Source: Pseudomicrostroma phylloplanum | Taxonomy: Eukaryota; Basidiomycota; Exobasidiomycetes; Microstromatales | Direction of reading: 5' to 3' | Assembly (NCBI GenBank): GCA_039545275.1 | Contig: BCHS01000005.1 | Location: forward strand, 806,001 to 870,000 | DNA: 64,000 nucleotides | In this document: positions 45,211 to 55,589 of the stretch, piece after piece | Position numbering within the stretch: the stretch's first letter is position 1 | How the letters are laid out: the number at the start of each line of letters is the position of its first letter | Notes under the pieces: model-generated | The model's input: only the letters and a program-made list of their open reading frames with translations | Databases searched by the model: none | Told to the model about the DNA's origin: nothing | Translations under genes and position numbers: made by a program

Positions 45211-46171
45211 ATGAACCGGCTTTTTGGCTCACGCAACGCCAAGCCCAAACCGGGGCTGGCAGAGGCCATTGCCAGTACCGAGCAGCGCGCTGATGGAGTC
45301 GAGGTCAAGATCCGTAAGCTGGACGGAGAGCTGGCCAGGTATCGTGATCAGATGAAGAAGATGAGGGATGGACCTGGAAAGGTGAGCGCACCAGACAGCC
45401 AGGGCGGAGAGAGTGCAACCATGTATGGAAATGACTGACTTCTCGCCTTCTTTGCTGTCCCGGTTTGTAGACGGCCATTCAGCAACGAGCTCTGCGCGTG
45501 CTAAAACAGAAGCGCCTCTACGAAGGTCAGCTAGCCCAACTGCAACAACAATCCTACAACATGGAGCAAGCGACAATGACTACTGAGAACCTCCGCAATA
45601 CAATGGCCACCGTCGACGCGATGCAGACGGCCAACAAGGAGATGAAGAAGACCTATGGCAAGATTGACCTGGACAAGATTGAGAGGATTCAAGATGATAT
45701 GGAAGACTTGATGGAGAGTGCGAATGAGGTACAGGAGACAATGGGGAGGAGTTATGGCGTGCCGGATGAGATTGATGAGAGTGATCTGCAGGCGGAATTG
45801 GATGCGCTGTGAGTATTGTGAGAGATGAGCACAGTTGGACGAGCGAATGGGCAGCAGAGCAGTAGAGAACAGAGTTGGGGCCAGTGGAGCTGACATGACT
45901 ATACGCTATTCTCCATCACCCACCCTAGTGGCGACGATCTCGGCGAGGAAGAGTCAGAGACGCCCTCCTATCTGCAGGAAGGACCCTCGCAATTACCCGA
46001 CTTCATCGACGATGCGCCCCTCTCTACCCCTCAGCACGAATCGGTTAGTGTGCAGGCTGTGTTGAACGGCGACCTTGTTTGCGGTAAAGCTGACAAGCCG
46101 AACTCCCTCACCTTTGTCTGCCTTGCCTCATCCCACAGCACAATGCCAACGAGGCGCTGCGAGCTGCTTGA
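45211..46171 (+). CDS. VPS60: VPS60/CHMP5, ESCRT-III-associated protein
   Basis: Four exons, 45211-45381, 45471-45808, 45929-46043 and 46139-46171, give 218 residues. It begins [20 protein letters not shown]. The Snf7-type helices include [40 protein letters not shown] and [20 protein letters not shown]. The tail has [13 protein letters not shown], and the last exon of 33 nt encodes [13 protein letters not shown]60 works late in ESCRT-III disassembly with Vta1 and Vps4 at endosomes. The short last exon is inferred from a good acceptor and an in-frame stop, and is the least certain part. Confidence 0.92.
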
Positions 46172-46369
46172 GGGTGTTCAGGGGCCGATTAGTATGTTCA
46201 TGCCTTTCGCATCACTTGTAATTGTATCAGAGATGAGATGCCACGCATTGTCAAGAGAGATTGTGATAGTATTCAGTACAAAAGGGTCCTCTGAGGGGCG
46301 TGACAGCCACGTAGACGGCAAATCGTCTGATCTCTCTCCTTCTCCCAGCTGACCGACGAATCCGTCAGC

Positions 46370-47352
46370 TCATTGGGCAAGCTCTCCGTCGCCCAACCTG
46401 ATGGACTCCAACCTCAGCCTAGTGTACGTCTGCTTGTGCTCAATGGTCTTCTTGTAGCCCTTCCTCCTCTTCTTCTTTACAATCCTCTCCATGGCCCCCT
46501 TTGTATGCTCCACCACGACACATCGAGCTCGTACCGTCGTCTCGGGGAGCACGGCGCCTACGTGTGCCAGACCAGAAGGATGCAGACGTGTAGCCCAGGA
46601 GTCAGTGGATGTCTTGAGTTTACTGAGTGCCTCGATTGCCTGCAGCTCCTCGGCGGCAGCTCCCTCCATTCCACCCTCGAGTGGTCCGTCTTCCTTTTCC
46701 TCTCCTAGTTCCAGCAGTGCCCGAACAATCTTGGAGTTCTCCCCTTGGTCCACACTGCGTCGCATCTCGGCGACCATGCCCCTCTGGCGAGTGCTCATGG
46801 GGTCTTGCGCACGCAGCGTGTAGTCCCTCGATCCCACCTCGTGGATCCGATCCAGCTCGAGTACATCTCCCACTTGCACGTCTCGCAGGCGAGGGATGGT
46901 GAATACGTCGCGGGTGGTGAGGAGGAGCGTGCGCCCCACGAGGGAAGTGACGATGTAGTGGTTGGGCTGCTCCTTGAGTAGGGCGAGAGCAGCAGAGGTG
47001 GAGCTGATGGGTGTGTCGCCGAGGGGAGAAGAGAAGGTGGGGGCGGTGGGGTTGGCTTGGTGCGAAGAGGGAGGGGAGGGGGTGCTAGGGTCTGCTATGG
47101 AGCTGGTAGCAATGCCGCGCCGTGATGAAGAAGAAGACGAGGGAGTGGACGGTAGTGCTTGAGATGTAGAGGCGAGGTTGTATGCTGATGCCCGAGCTTT
47201 GCCTTTTGCAGCGGCACTCCAGCTGGAGACCAAGGCGGGAGCGAGGGGTGACCGGAGAGCTGACCGTGGTGTGTGGGAGAGGTTAAGAGCTGTGTGAGCA
47301 TGCGTGCGAGCGGCTAGGCATACATGAGAGCTTATGACTCACCTCCTGACAT
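46370..47352 (-). CDS. MRPL49: Mitochondrial ribosomal protein bL21m
   Basis: The main exon is 46370-47289. No ATG is in a good place in that frame, but a 10-nt first exon (47343-47352, ATG TCA GGA G) joined across a 53-nt intron gives MSGALNLSHTPRSALRSPLA, a presequence-like start; total 309 residues. The L21 domain is visible in VGRTLLLTTRDVF, QVGDVLELDRIHEVGSRDYT and the C-terminal KKKRRKGYKKTIEHKQTYTR. Between these parts lies an insert of about 70 residues (EEKEDGPLEGGMEGAAAEEL and following) missing from bacterial L21. It belongs to the large subunit of the mitochondrial ribosome and is divergent from ATP1. Confidence 0.9.
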
Positions 47353-47802
47353 GCTGTGAGTAGATCTTGTGTGGATACTGTGGCCCTTTGGAGGTATCAG
47401 TATCGTAACGAGTCAAGGTCAGCAGTCAGTCGTGCGATGAGCCTGTCCTTCCCTCCTTCCTTCCTGCCTGCTTGACTTTCTTGATCAGTCTCCGCACGCC
47501 CACGCCCACGCTTGCCTGTCCTTGGTCGGCCCGAAAGGCCAGGCGGACGACGTTGCGCGCGCAGACACCTCATCGTCCGCTCGCCCGCCCGCCCCGCCGA
47601 GTCTCTCCGCTGGTGCTCGCTCCTCTTGGCTGGCACCCACCCGAGCGCCGCCCCGTCCACCCGCTCGCCCGCCCGCCCGCCCGCGCCCGCCCTCTGCCCT
47701 GCGACCTTCCTCTTCTTCCTCCCGCCAGTCTCAACATCCCCACCACCCACCCACCACCACTCATACCCTATTCCCCTACACACCCTACGCCTTCCTAGAA
47801 CC
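47353..47802. promoter_or_regulatory. Divergent promoter between bL21m and ATP1
   Basis: 450 bp between two nuclear genes for mitochondrial proteins. CGCCCG/CCCGC repeats lie at about 47640-47690. No extra gene is seen. Confidence 0.5.
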
Positions 47803-50347
47803 ATGATCGCTCGTTCTGCTGGCTTCGCAGCCGCTAACATCGCACGCAACGCGGCCCTCCCTACGGTGTGTATCCTACCCGCGGCAAGCTGCAAAGGAAG
47901 ACAGAGGAGCAGAAGAAGATGATTGGGGGTGGGAAGACGTCATCTGATACACGTGGTCAGCAAGTGGGGGTCCTAGGCAAGGGTGATGCTACCTACCTTT
48001 GCGATGGTGTAGCCCTCGGAAACAAGATTTAAAGACGCACATCATTCCTCCACTGGCTGGGACTTGCTCTGGCGTGCTGTGAAGGGATCATCGCGGCAAA
48101 GGGAGGTCGGGAGGGAGAAATGCTGCGAGAGAATGGAAGATAGCTGGCACCAACTTCCCTCGCACCAATTCGGCTCACTCACTCACCTTGCCATCTCCCC
48201 CTTCACCCTTCTAGGCCCGTCGCGCTGCCCCAGCCTTTGCATCTGCCGCCCGATCGTACGCTACCGCCAAGCCTGGTGAGTGCTGCACGAAAAGATAGCC
48301 GACCCAAGTCCACCCGGGCCTGGTCTGCTCACGTATTCCCACCCTCTCTTATACCTCCTCTCACAGCCGCTTCCGAGGTCAGCTCTATCCTCGAGCAGCG
48401 AATTTCCGGCTCTGGTGCCTCCGGTGACGTCCAGGAGACTGGTCGTGTCCTGAGTGAGTGGGAAGAGTACATGGCAACATGCGTGGTGCGGTCGCACTGA
48501 CCTGCTCCTCCTGCCTCTCACTTCCCCTTCACAGCCATCGGTGACGGTATCGCTCGTGTCTACGGTCTCCGCAATGTCCAGGCCGAGGAGATGGTTGAGT
48601 TCGCCTCTGGTGTCCAGGGAATGTGCTTGAACTTGGAGGCCGACAACGTCGGTGTGTCCATCTTCGGATCTGACCGATCGATCCGTGAAGGTGACACAGT
48701 CAAGCGTACCGGAAACATCGTCGACGTGCCCGTTGGACCCGACATGCTCGGCCGTGTCGTTGACGCCCTCGGAAACCCCATTGACGGCAAGGGACCCATC
48801 AAGGCTGCCGAGCGCCGACGTGCTTCCCTCAAGGCCCCCGGTATTCTGCCCCGTCAGTCCGTCAACCAGCCCATGCAGACTGGTCTCAAGCCCATCGACG
48901 CCATGGTGCCCGTTGGTCGAGGACAGCGTGAGCTGATCATCGGTGACCGACAGACCGGAAAGACTGCCGTCGCCCTCGACACCATCCTCAACCAGAAGCG
49001 ATGGAACGATGGCAACGACGAGAAGAAGAAGCTCTACTGTGTCTACGTCGCCGTCGGTCAGAAGCGATCCACCGTCGCCCAGCTCGTGCAGACCCTCGAG
49101 CAGAACGACGCCATGAAGTACACCGTCGTCGTCGCCGCCACTGCCTCCGAGGCCGCCCCTCTGCAGTACCTGGCCCCCTTCTCCGGTACCGCCATCGGAG
49201 AGTGGTTCCGTGACAATGGCAAGCACGCCCTCATCATCTTCGACGACTTGTCCAAGCAGGCCGTTGCCTACCGTCAGATGTCTCTGCTCCTCCGACGACC
49301 CCCAGGACGTGAGGCTTACCCCGGAGACGTCTTCTACCTGCACTCTCGTCTCCTCGAGCGTGCCGCCAGGATGAACGACAAGCTCGGTGGTGGTTCCCTC
49401 ACCGCCCTCCCCGTCATTGAGACCCAGGGAGGTGATGTGTCGGCCTTCATTCCCACCAACGTCATTTCCATCACCGACGGACAGATTTTCCTGGAGTCCG
49501 ACCTCTTCTTCAAGGGTGTCCGACCCGCCGTCAACGTCGGTCTCTCCGTCTCTCGTGTCGGATCCGCCGCTCAGTCCAAGGCCTACAAGTCCGTCGCTGG
49601 TTCCCTCAAGCTTTACCTGGCTCAGTACCGTGAGGTGAGTAACAAAGAGTGGAGGTAAAAGAAAGGCGACGCGCGTGTGCGGCATGCGGGTGCTGCGACG
49701 CGTACCGACATGCTGCCTGTCATGGACTGGAGGTGTGCAAAGCTACACAGCGAACAGTTACTGACTCTGCTATTCTTCCCTGCATCTCACTCTCCTCATC
49801 CATCTCTTCCCGATGCTGTCCTCGTCGTCGTCGTGCTCGCCATCTTCCTCCGCGTCACCAACGTCCCACGCGTCATCGTGACCTCGACTTTCTGTCTATG
49901 CCCCATCTATTCAAACATCACAGCTGGCTGGTGAGTAGATTTCTCAAATGCAGTAGAAGCGAAACGGCATAAAAAACTGACTTTGAAAACCCATTTTTTC
50001 GATCCCATCAAGCTTTCGCTCAATTTGGTTCGGATTTGGACGCATCTACGCGTGCTACTCTGGACAGGGGTGCCCGTCTTACTGAGCTGCTGAAGCAGGG
50101 CCAGTACAAGCCCATGGCCACCGAGATGCAGATTCCGCTCATTTACGCCGGTATCAATGGTCTATTGGACAAGGTACCCGTAGCGAAGATTCAGGCTTGG
50201 GAGGAGGCCTTCAAGCAGGAGCTGAGCTCTTCTTCAGAGGGCGAGAAAATCCTGGCCGAGCTCGGCAAGGGACAGATGCCCAAGAGCCTCGAGGAGAGCA
50301 TCACCAGCTTCGTCAAGAACTTTACCGAGGGTTGGTTGCAGAAGTGA
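47803..50347 (+). CDS. ATP1: Mitochondrial F1 ATP synthase alpha subunit, with a 7-nt microexon
   Basis: Six exons, 47803-47865, 48215-48275, 48367-48453, 48535-49634, 49924-49930 and 50013-50347, give 550 residues. The first two exons encode an Arg/Ala-rich presequence ([20 protein letters not shown]). The core has the P-loop GDRQTGKT, then [37 protein letters not shown] and the end [19 protein letters not shown]. Exon 4 ends at QYRE and exon 6 starts at FAQFGSDLD. The conserved link is supplied by a 7-nt exon (CTGGCTG) flanked by CACAG and GTGAGTAG, giving RELAAFAQFG. Without it the frame is broken. Codon use is strongly biased, as for a highly expressed gene. The 474-residue antisense frame is a shadow. 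Confidence 0.96.
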
Positions 50348-51583
50348 GCACTTGAGTCAGTACTAGGTAGCTAAGTCCATTGCGTCGGTGAAAGCTCCCC
50401 TCCGGCTTTGGTCCCGCATTAGTCTTGTCCTCTTGTCTCTCTCTCTCTCGCTCGCTCTCTCACTGTTCTCTAGCTTGTCAAAGATGTCTTGAAAAACAAT
50501 GAAAGATTTCGGAAGTACCATTGCAGAGAGTGGGAGTGGGATCGTAGGCGTTCGTACCGGGCGCAGCGGAGGAGCGGGCAAGCATTCGCCTTCCGCTTCC
50601 CGTTCCGTTCCGTTCCAGTTCCGGTTTCATGCTGGTGCCTCCGGAAGGTGCAGCGGCTGATGCTTCCTCCCCTTCGTCTGCGGTCTGAATGTCACCAACT
50701 GTCAAAAAGTGGGCCTGGAAAGGGCGTCAGATGTCAAGTTGAGAGTGGTGGAACGGAGTATGGGGAATCAGACTATCAGGCTCAGCGGACGTGCAGAGGT
50801 CAGAGGTCAGAGGTCACATCGCAGTATGGGCTTGCTGCCGCCTTTTGAGCTCAAGATGAAATGAGAAGAGGCACTAATGCTACGTGTATCAGGTGACATG
50901 TATTGGAAGAGTCGCTATATGGTGACATGGTTGACGTTCGTAAATGTACTGAGGCATCGCATCTGATCTAGTACGGCCTGCGCGACCCTCAGAACGAGAT
51001 TTACTTGAGCCTCGTGTGGAAGACTCTCCCACCTCCTCGTCGCCGCATCAAGAACACGGGAGACAGGGCATGATTGGCCCAGGGAGCACAGTCGACGCGC
51101 TCGCCTTGCCCGTCGTGGGTAATTTCCTCTCCATCATCTGCTTCGTCGGTGAACGCCTGTTCGAACCGGTCCGGCAGTGCGTTGGCTCGGATCGCCAGGA
51201 GGACCATGGCAATAGCTACAGAGTGAGATGCCCTGTGCCGGTTCCGAAGGTGAAGGGCGTCTCAGAGCGACCAGGATCTTGAGGTCCGCTTGATTCTCTG
51301 TGCGACGCCGACCACGATACACAACGACCTTGTCGCTGTCGACGCCGATCGTCCGCCGAGTGATTCGCAAGGTGCAGGAAGAGGGAAGTACAGATATTGT
51401 TACTTCCCAGTCGCTTTCCCTTCTATAGTAATGAGGGTATCTCGACATTCTGGCTCAATCGATTAGAGGGCTGTTGAGATCTTGTCCGCGACCGACAGTG
51501 CTGTGTGCCTGCTTCAGTGTCAATAAGGACTGAAGGCATTCTTGGAGTGGAGGTGCCGTGAACCATCCTCGGGTTCTTTGGCC
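50348..51583. other. Gene-poor region after ATP1
   Basis: About 1.2 kb. A CT microsatellite lies at about 50437-50460 and a CAGAGGT heptamer is repeated three times at about 50794-50814. Minus-strand frames at 51001-51207 and 51134-51448 are open but show no domain; they may be relics of the degraded gene next door. Confidence 0.4.
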
Positions 51584-53071
51584 TTAATCTGAACGGCGCA
51601 CAGATAAAGGCTGGACATGAGGGGATGCCGTGCTTTCTTCATTCCTTGAAACCAAGCAGGAAGCATTCTGCAAGTCTTGACGCTGCGGCGCTGCAGGCCG
51701 GTCCAAGTCCCCCTCCCCCGGCTGTCTGGTCACTCTCCATGGTGTAGAGAGCGACAGCCAATGTCTTCTGGTAGCCCTTGAGGGAGACTCTGAGTCGAGT
51801 TGATGAGCGCTCGCACATTCTGGGCGAGAGCCTTCACTGGGCGCAAGCGAGGGAGCACAGGGTGCCGCCTTCGAGAGCGCAGCCGCGCTCGTGACGATGC
51901 CGCGGCGGGCGTCGTATTGTCCGATCTTGGCAGCCAACGCGGGCTGCAAGCTGGCGTGCTCCTTTTTGCGCAATTTGCCGCTCTTCCAGTCCAAGAAACA
52001 AGGAAGACATCGCTGACCCACCGTGCCGCTGCGACAGAATTCCTGGTCGTGCTTGTGGGAACCCGAAGAGCCCAAGCAGCGGTGAGTCTTCTCCTTGCGA
52101 ATGGATCCGGTGCACAGCGTGCTCGTGCTGGGCTTCTTGAGGGCTTGGAGTGGAAGAGACTGGTCATCTCGGACATCGGGAACGACCTTCGTGTACCAGC
52201 GTGACTGAACGAGAGTCCTGCCAGCGCTGGTATCGAGGAAGTCTCGCCAGTATTCTTCTTGTACCTCTGAACACGTGTCACGCGCAACGTCGTAGATTTT
52301 CACGGCTTCTTCAAAGTCGTGACGGTATAGTACCATCTCCTTTCCTTAACGAGAGGCCAGCTTGATAGAGTAGCCCAGACCGGGCAGCGGCCGACCAAGC
52401 CACGGCTTCATCGCTGGCGCGGCATCATCGACTACACGCTGCTCTATCCAGCCGCTAGGATGTTCGGCTCCATGCACCACTGCATTTGCCAAAACTTGAT
52501 TTGGAAACGAGGATAAGATGCTGGCTTGAGTTTCTGGGTCGGCTTGAGTCAAGAGTGTGCTTGACTGGCTGTTTCTCTGCTGACTCTGTTCCTGACTAGT
52601 GGCCAAGCGGACTTTCACCGCGTCGAGTTCTTGCAGTGGGAGTACTGGCCTCGCGGCCATACCAAGAGAGATAACAGGTATCTCTCGATCATTGAAGAAG
52701 TTGAGTCTTGCGTGGGCCGAAATGGATACGATGACTCGACGGGAAGAAACGTGAAAGACGTTGTGGAAATTTGCGCACGATGCATCGGAATCGGATGGCT
52801 CAGACGGCTCAGCATAGGCGACGTTGTAATACGTGTCGTCGCTCTCGTGCGGGTTGACCACGGTGATGCGTGCGGCCAAGGCGTCATCCTTCTCGAGCTG
52901 CTTCTGAACAAAGTTGGTCAAGTCGACCGGAAGCTGCATGTCTTTGAGGAGGTGCTGAACGAGGACGTGCTGCTCCGCTCGACTGCTGGCACTGAACTCC
53001 GCCTGCGCATCCTGCAGTCGTGCAACGAGATCTCCTTCTGCGCCTTGAGACTGGCGACAAGTGCCTCTCAA
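51584..53071 (-). pseudogene. Degraded hypothetical gene, two halves split by one stop
   Basis: Two long minus-strand frames, 52346-53071 (241 codons) and 51584-52336 (250 codons), are in the same phase and separated only by a TAA at 52346-52348. The first half reads like real protein (VLVQHLLKDMQLPVDLTNFV, YYNVAYAEPSEPSDSD, VIVSISAHARLNFFND). The second starts EEAVKIYDVARDTCSEVQEE and loses protein character towards its end. Upstream at 53112-53230 a frame in another phase reads ELRGTGVTISTKAGKREIYF and stops at TGA, as if a frame shift separated it from the first half. I do not recognise the family. It may be a decaying gene or a multi-exon gene whose introns I cannot place. Confidence 0.4.
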
Positions 53072-53655
53072 TCTTCTTGCCCAGGGAGGAAGATGAGGGA
53101 CAATCCGCTCTCTTGACGTGGCAGATAAAAGTAGATCTCGCGCTTGCCGGCTTTGGTGCTGATTGTCACTCCTGTGCCTCGCAGCTCCTCAGCAGTCTGC
53201 GCCTCAGCCTGCTTGCGCTGTATGGCGTCGAATGATCAGGGTGTTCGTGGCGCTTGCGTGGGGCTTCAGGTGTGTGCGTATATGCTAGCCACCCGATGAG
53301 AAGGGTGCAAAGGCTTTGGCCTGATGGTCAGGTCCGCTGGAGAGGCATGATGGTGACAGCATTGCAGATGCTCCAGCGTACGTAAGGGTGTCGCACGATG
53401 GGCATGATGATTACTTGAGCCTCGTCTGCGTTCGAATGATGGAAGCTTCTTCAAGCGGCGTAAGTCAAAAGCGGTCCAGCCACGCCGATTGTTGTGTGAC
53501 AGTTTCATAGAGCACCAGTGACAGCGCCTTCCTGCTTGTTGACGTAGGTTGGGGGTACGAATGGAGAGTTGTTGCTACCATCGATGCTAGTGTATGGTAC
53601 GTCTTGTTCTAGTCCCCTCGATTATCCGGTGTGCGTGCTACGCTAGTGACTTGCT

Positions 53656-53727
53656 GTGAGACGAGGTGAGACGAGGTCAAGATGAGGTGTGATGAGTTGT
53701 GACGAGGTGTGACGAGGTGTCAAGAGG
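53656..53727. repeat. Decamer tandem repeat, GTGNGACGAG type
   Basis: About seven head-to-tail 10-11 nt units with the consensus GTG(A/T)GACGAG. On the minus strand the unit reads CTCGTCACAC, close in composition to the words of the 29 kb minisatellite. Confidence 0.75.
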
Positions 53728-54254
53728 AGATGATGTCTTTCTCATAGGTGTGAGGGTAGAGGAAGGCGGAGGGTCCGTAGCGTAGGGAGCGATCGAGGGA
53801 GAAGGCAGAAGAGGTGACGAGGGGGAGGGCGCTGAAAGTGAGAAGAGGAAGAGAGGACGGCATACAAGGGTCACGAGAGCGCTGTCGAGTCAGAGGAGGC
53901 AGAGCAGGGGCAGAGAAGCTGAGAGAAGAGCGAAAGACGAGCAAGAGCAAAATCAATCAAGCGCCGCGACGCCGAGTACGGCTGTGCGGGCCCGTACGGC
54001 TGATGTGATCCACTTGCTTTGCTCCGGAGCAACGTCGACTGAGCCTCCACTCCATCCATTGTCCTCTGATCATGCGCCTCACGAGCAAGGCATTTCGTTC
54101 AGCATCACATCGGTAATCTGTCCCTGTGATTTTGTGATGCATTGAGTGGGGAGGAAGATGACGGCATGCCGCAAAGATGATGACTGGGTATGTTATGCGA
54201 GCTATCGTCGTTCCGCTGACTGCTTAGCCTGCCAGGACCTCACCAAGAGGTTCT
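53728..54254. other. Intergenic between the decamer repeat and the cyclophilin 3' end
   Basis: About 530 bp. Short minus-strand frames (up to 78 codons) are Ser/Leu-rich low-complexity readings. I see no gene. Confidence 0.45.
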
Positions 54255-55206
54255 CTACATCTCGCCGCATTCTGATGGGAGAAAGAGGAGATAGATGCAT
54301 CAGCTTGAGCCTCTTTGTGACCTTGGACTTCGGACAACCGTACCCACCCGTGATGCGGACCGCTAATCTCGGCCTGTTGTTGGCGCCTGTGAAGACAAAG
54401 AACATAGAGTAAGAGGGTATGAGTGAGCATTCTACCACACATGTCCGCTTCTCGCCTTCCAAAGGCTGCCTTTCTACTTACCTGTCGGGACATTCTCGAT
54501 CTTCCGTAGTGTGAGAAGACCATCCACGATCTTGCCAAAGACTGTGTGCTTTCCGTCCAAGACTGCGAGCGAGAGGGGAAGGAAGGGACGGTCAGATTCG
54601 GCCGAGCTCTTGCGACCCTGTATCTCTCTCCTTCCGGGCTGTTTGCTACTCACACTCTGCTGGTCCGCAGGTCAAGAAGAACTGGCATCCATTGGTGTTC
54701 GGCCCACTATTCGCCATACTCAACAAGCCCGGCGCATCGTGGGAGAGTGTGAAATTCTCATCTGGGAACTTGTCTCCGTAGATGGAAAAAGACCCTGAGC
54801 CATCGGCGTTGAGGAAGTCCCCTCCTTGGGCTACGAAGCCGTGGATGATACGGTGGAAGATGGAATTCTTGTAGCCCATGGGCTTGTGGTTCACGCGATG
54901 CGAGCCGACGCATAGTTGCCGGAAGTTCTCACAGGTACTGCAAGCGGGCGAGAGAGAGGGGAGCAGGAAAGAGCAGAGGGAGATCAGCTTTGGGCTGCAT
55001 CGTACACGATCTGACTGATGCTGGCGAGCTGGGCGCAGCAACGGCTCGCAGCAAGTATCCTGAACTACTCACCGAGGACAAATGTCACTGAAGAGCTCCA
55101 TCTTGATCCTCCCTGCAGGATTGTCACCGATGGCCACATCAAAGAAGACGACGGGCCTGCCATTCGTCCCTGCGCCAGGCATCGTGCTGGCCGTTGTCGA
55201 GGACAT
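54255..55206 (-). CDS. PPIH: PPIH-type cyclophilin (peptidyl-prolyl isomerase)
   Basis: Five exons, 55073-55206, 54654-54937, 54482-54562, 54348-54386 and 54255-54271, give 184 residues. The start is [20 protein letters not shown]. Motifs: [15 protein letters not shown], the catalytic [33 protein letters not shown] and [15 protein letters not shown]. The spliced C-terminus, VRITECGEM, comes partly from a 17-nt last exon and matches the PPIH (Cyp20) type found in the U4/U6.U5 tri-snRNP. The residue before LDGKH is Phe, where most cyclophilins have the Trp that contacts cyclosporin. The gene is divergent from DUG1. Confidence 0.9.
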
Positions 55207-55589
55207 GGTGCGGCGGGTGATGCTCTATAGAGTGACCTGGCTTCCTGGGTACCAACTGACGGAAAGAGGTCGCTAGAAGTGTGAGGACCGTGCTGCTGCT
55301 GCCTGCCTCGGCGCTCCTGCGCTTCTTCTGGCGCTGCTTGGGATCGGAACCGGAAGGTGGCGTCAGAAGAAGCCAAATCACTCCACACGAATTTAAGTGT
55401 AGAGTGGCGCCGGTGGCTGGGCTGCCTGGGCTGCTGGCCGGGCGGGGAGCGGGGGGCGCGGGCGGTTATCAGTAGACTGGCGGCGCACTTCTTCCTAGGC
55501 TCGATCCCGCATTTCAAACTTCTTCCCGTCTTCTATACATCTCCATCATACCCATAGTAGACACTTTCCCTCATACCCTTTCACCCATC
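55207..55589. promoter_or_regulatory. Divergent promoter between the cyclophilin gene and DUG1
   Basis: 383 bp between outward-read genes. No additional gene is seen. Confidence 0.5.

Noticed and set aside
48261..49685. 474-codon minus-strand frame opposite ATP1
   Set aside because: It is the mirror of a highly biased coding exon: C/G-ending third positions remove stop codons from the complementary frame. The repeated Gly/Asp/Val/Leu composition has no domain.
52081..52204. Plus-strand GTGAGTCTTCTCC donor within a 134-codon frame (51800-52204)
   Set aside because: No matching upstream or downstream exon with protein character on the plus strand; the minus strand frames are longer and more protein-like.
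51001..53425. Exact 15-mer TTACTTGAGCCTCGT at 51001 and 53411, each giving TRLK-stop on the minus strand
   Set aside because: In 64 kb about two exact 15-mer repeats are expected by chance, and the flanks do not align, so this does not show a duplication.
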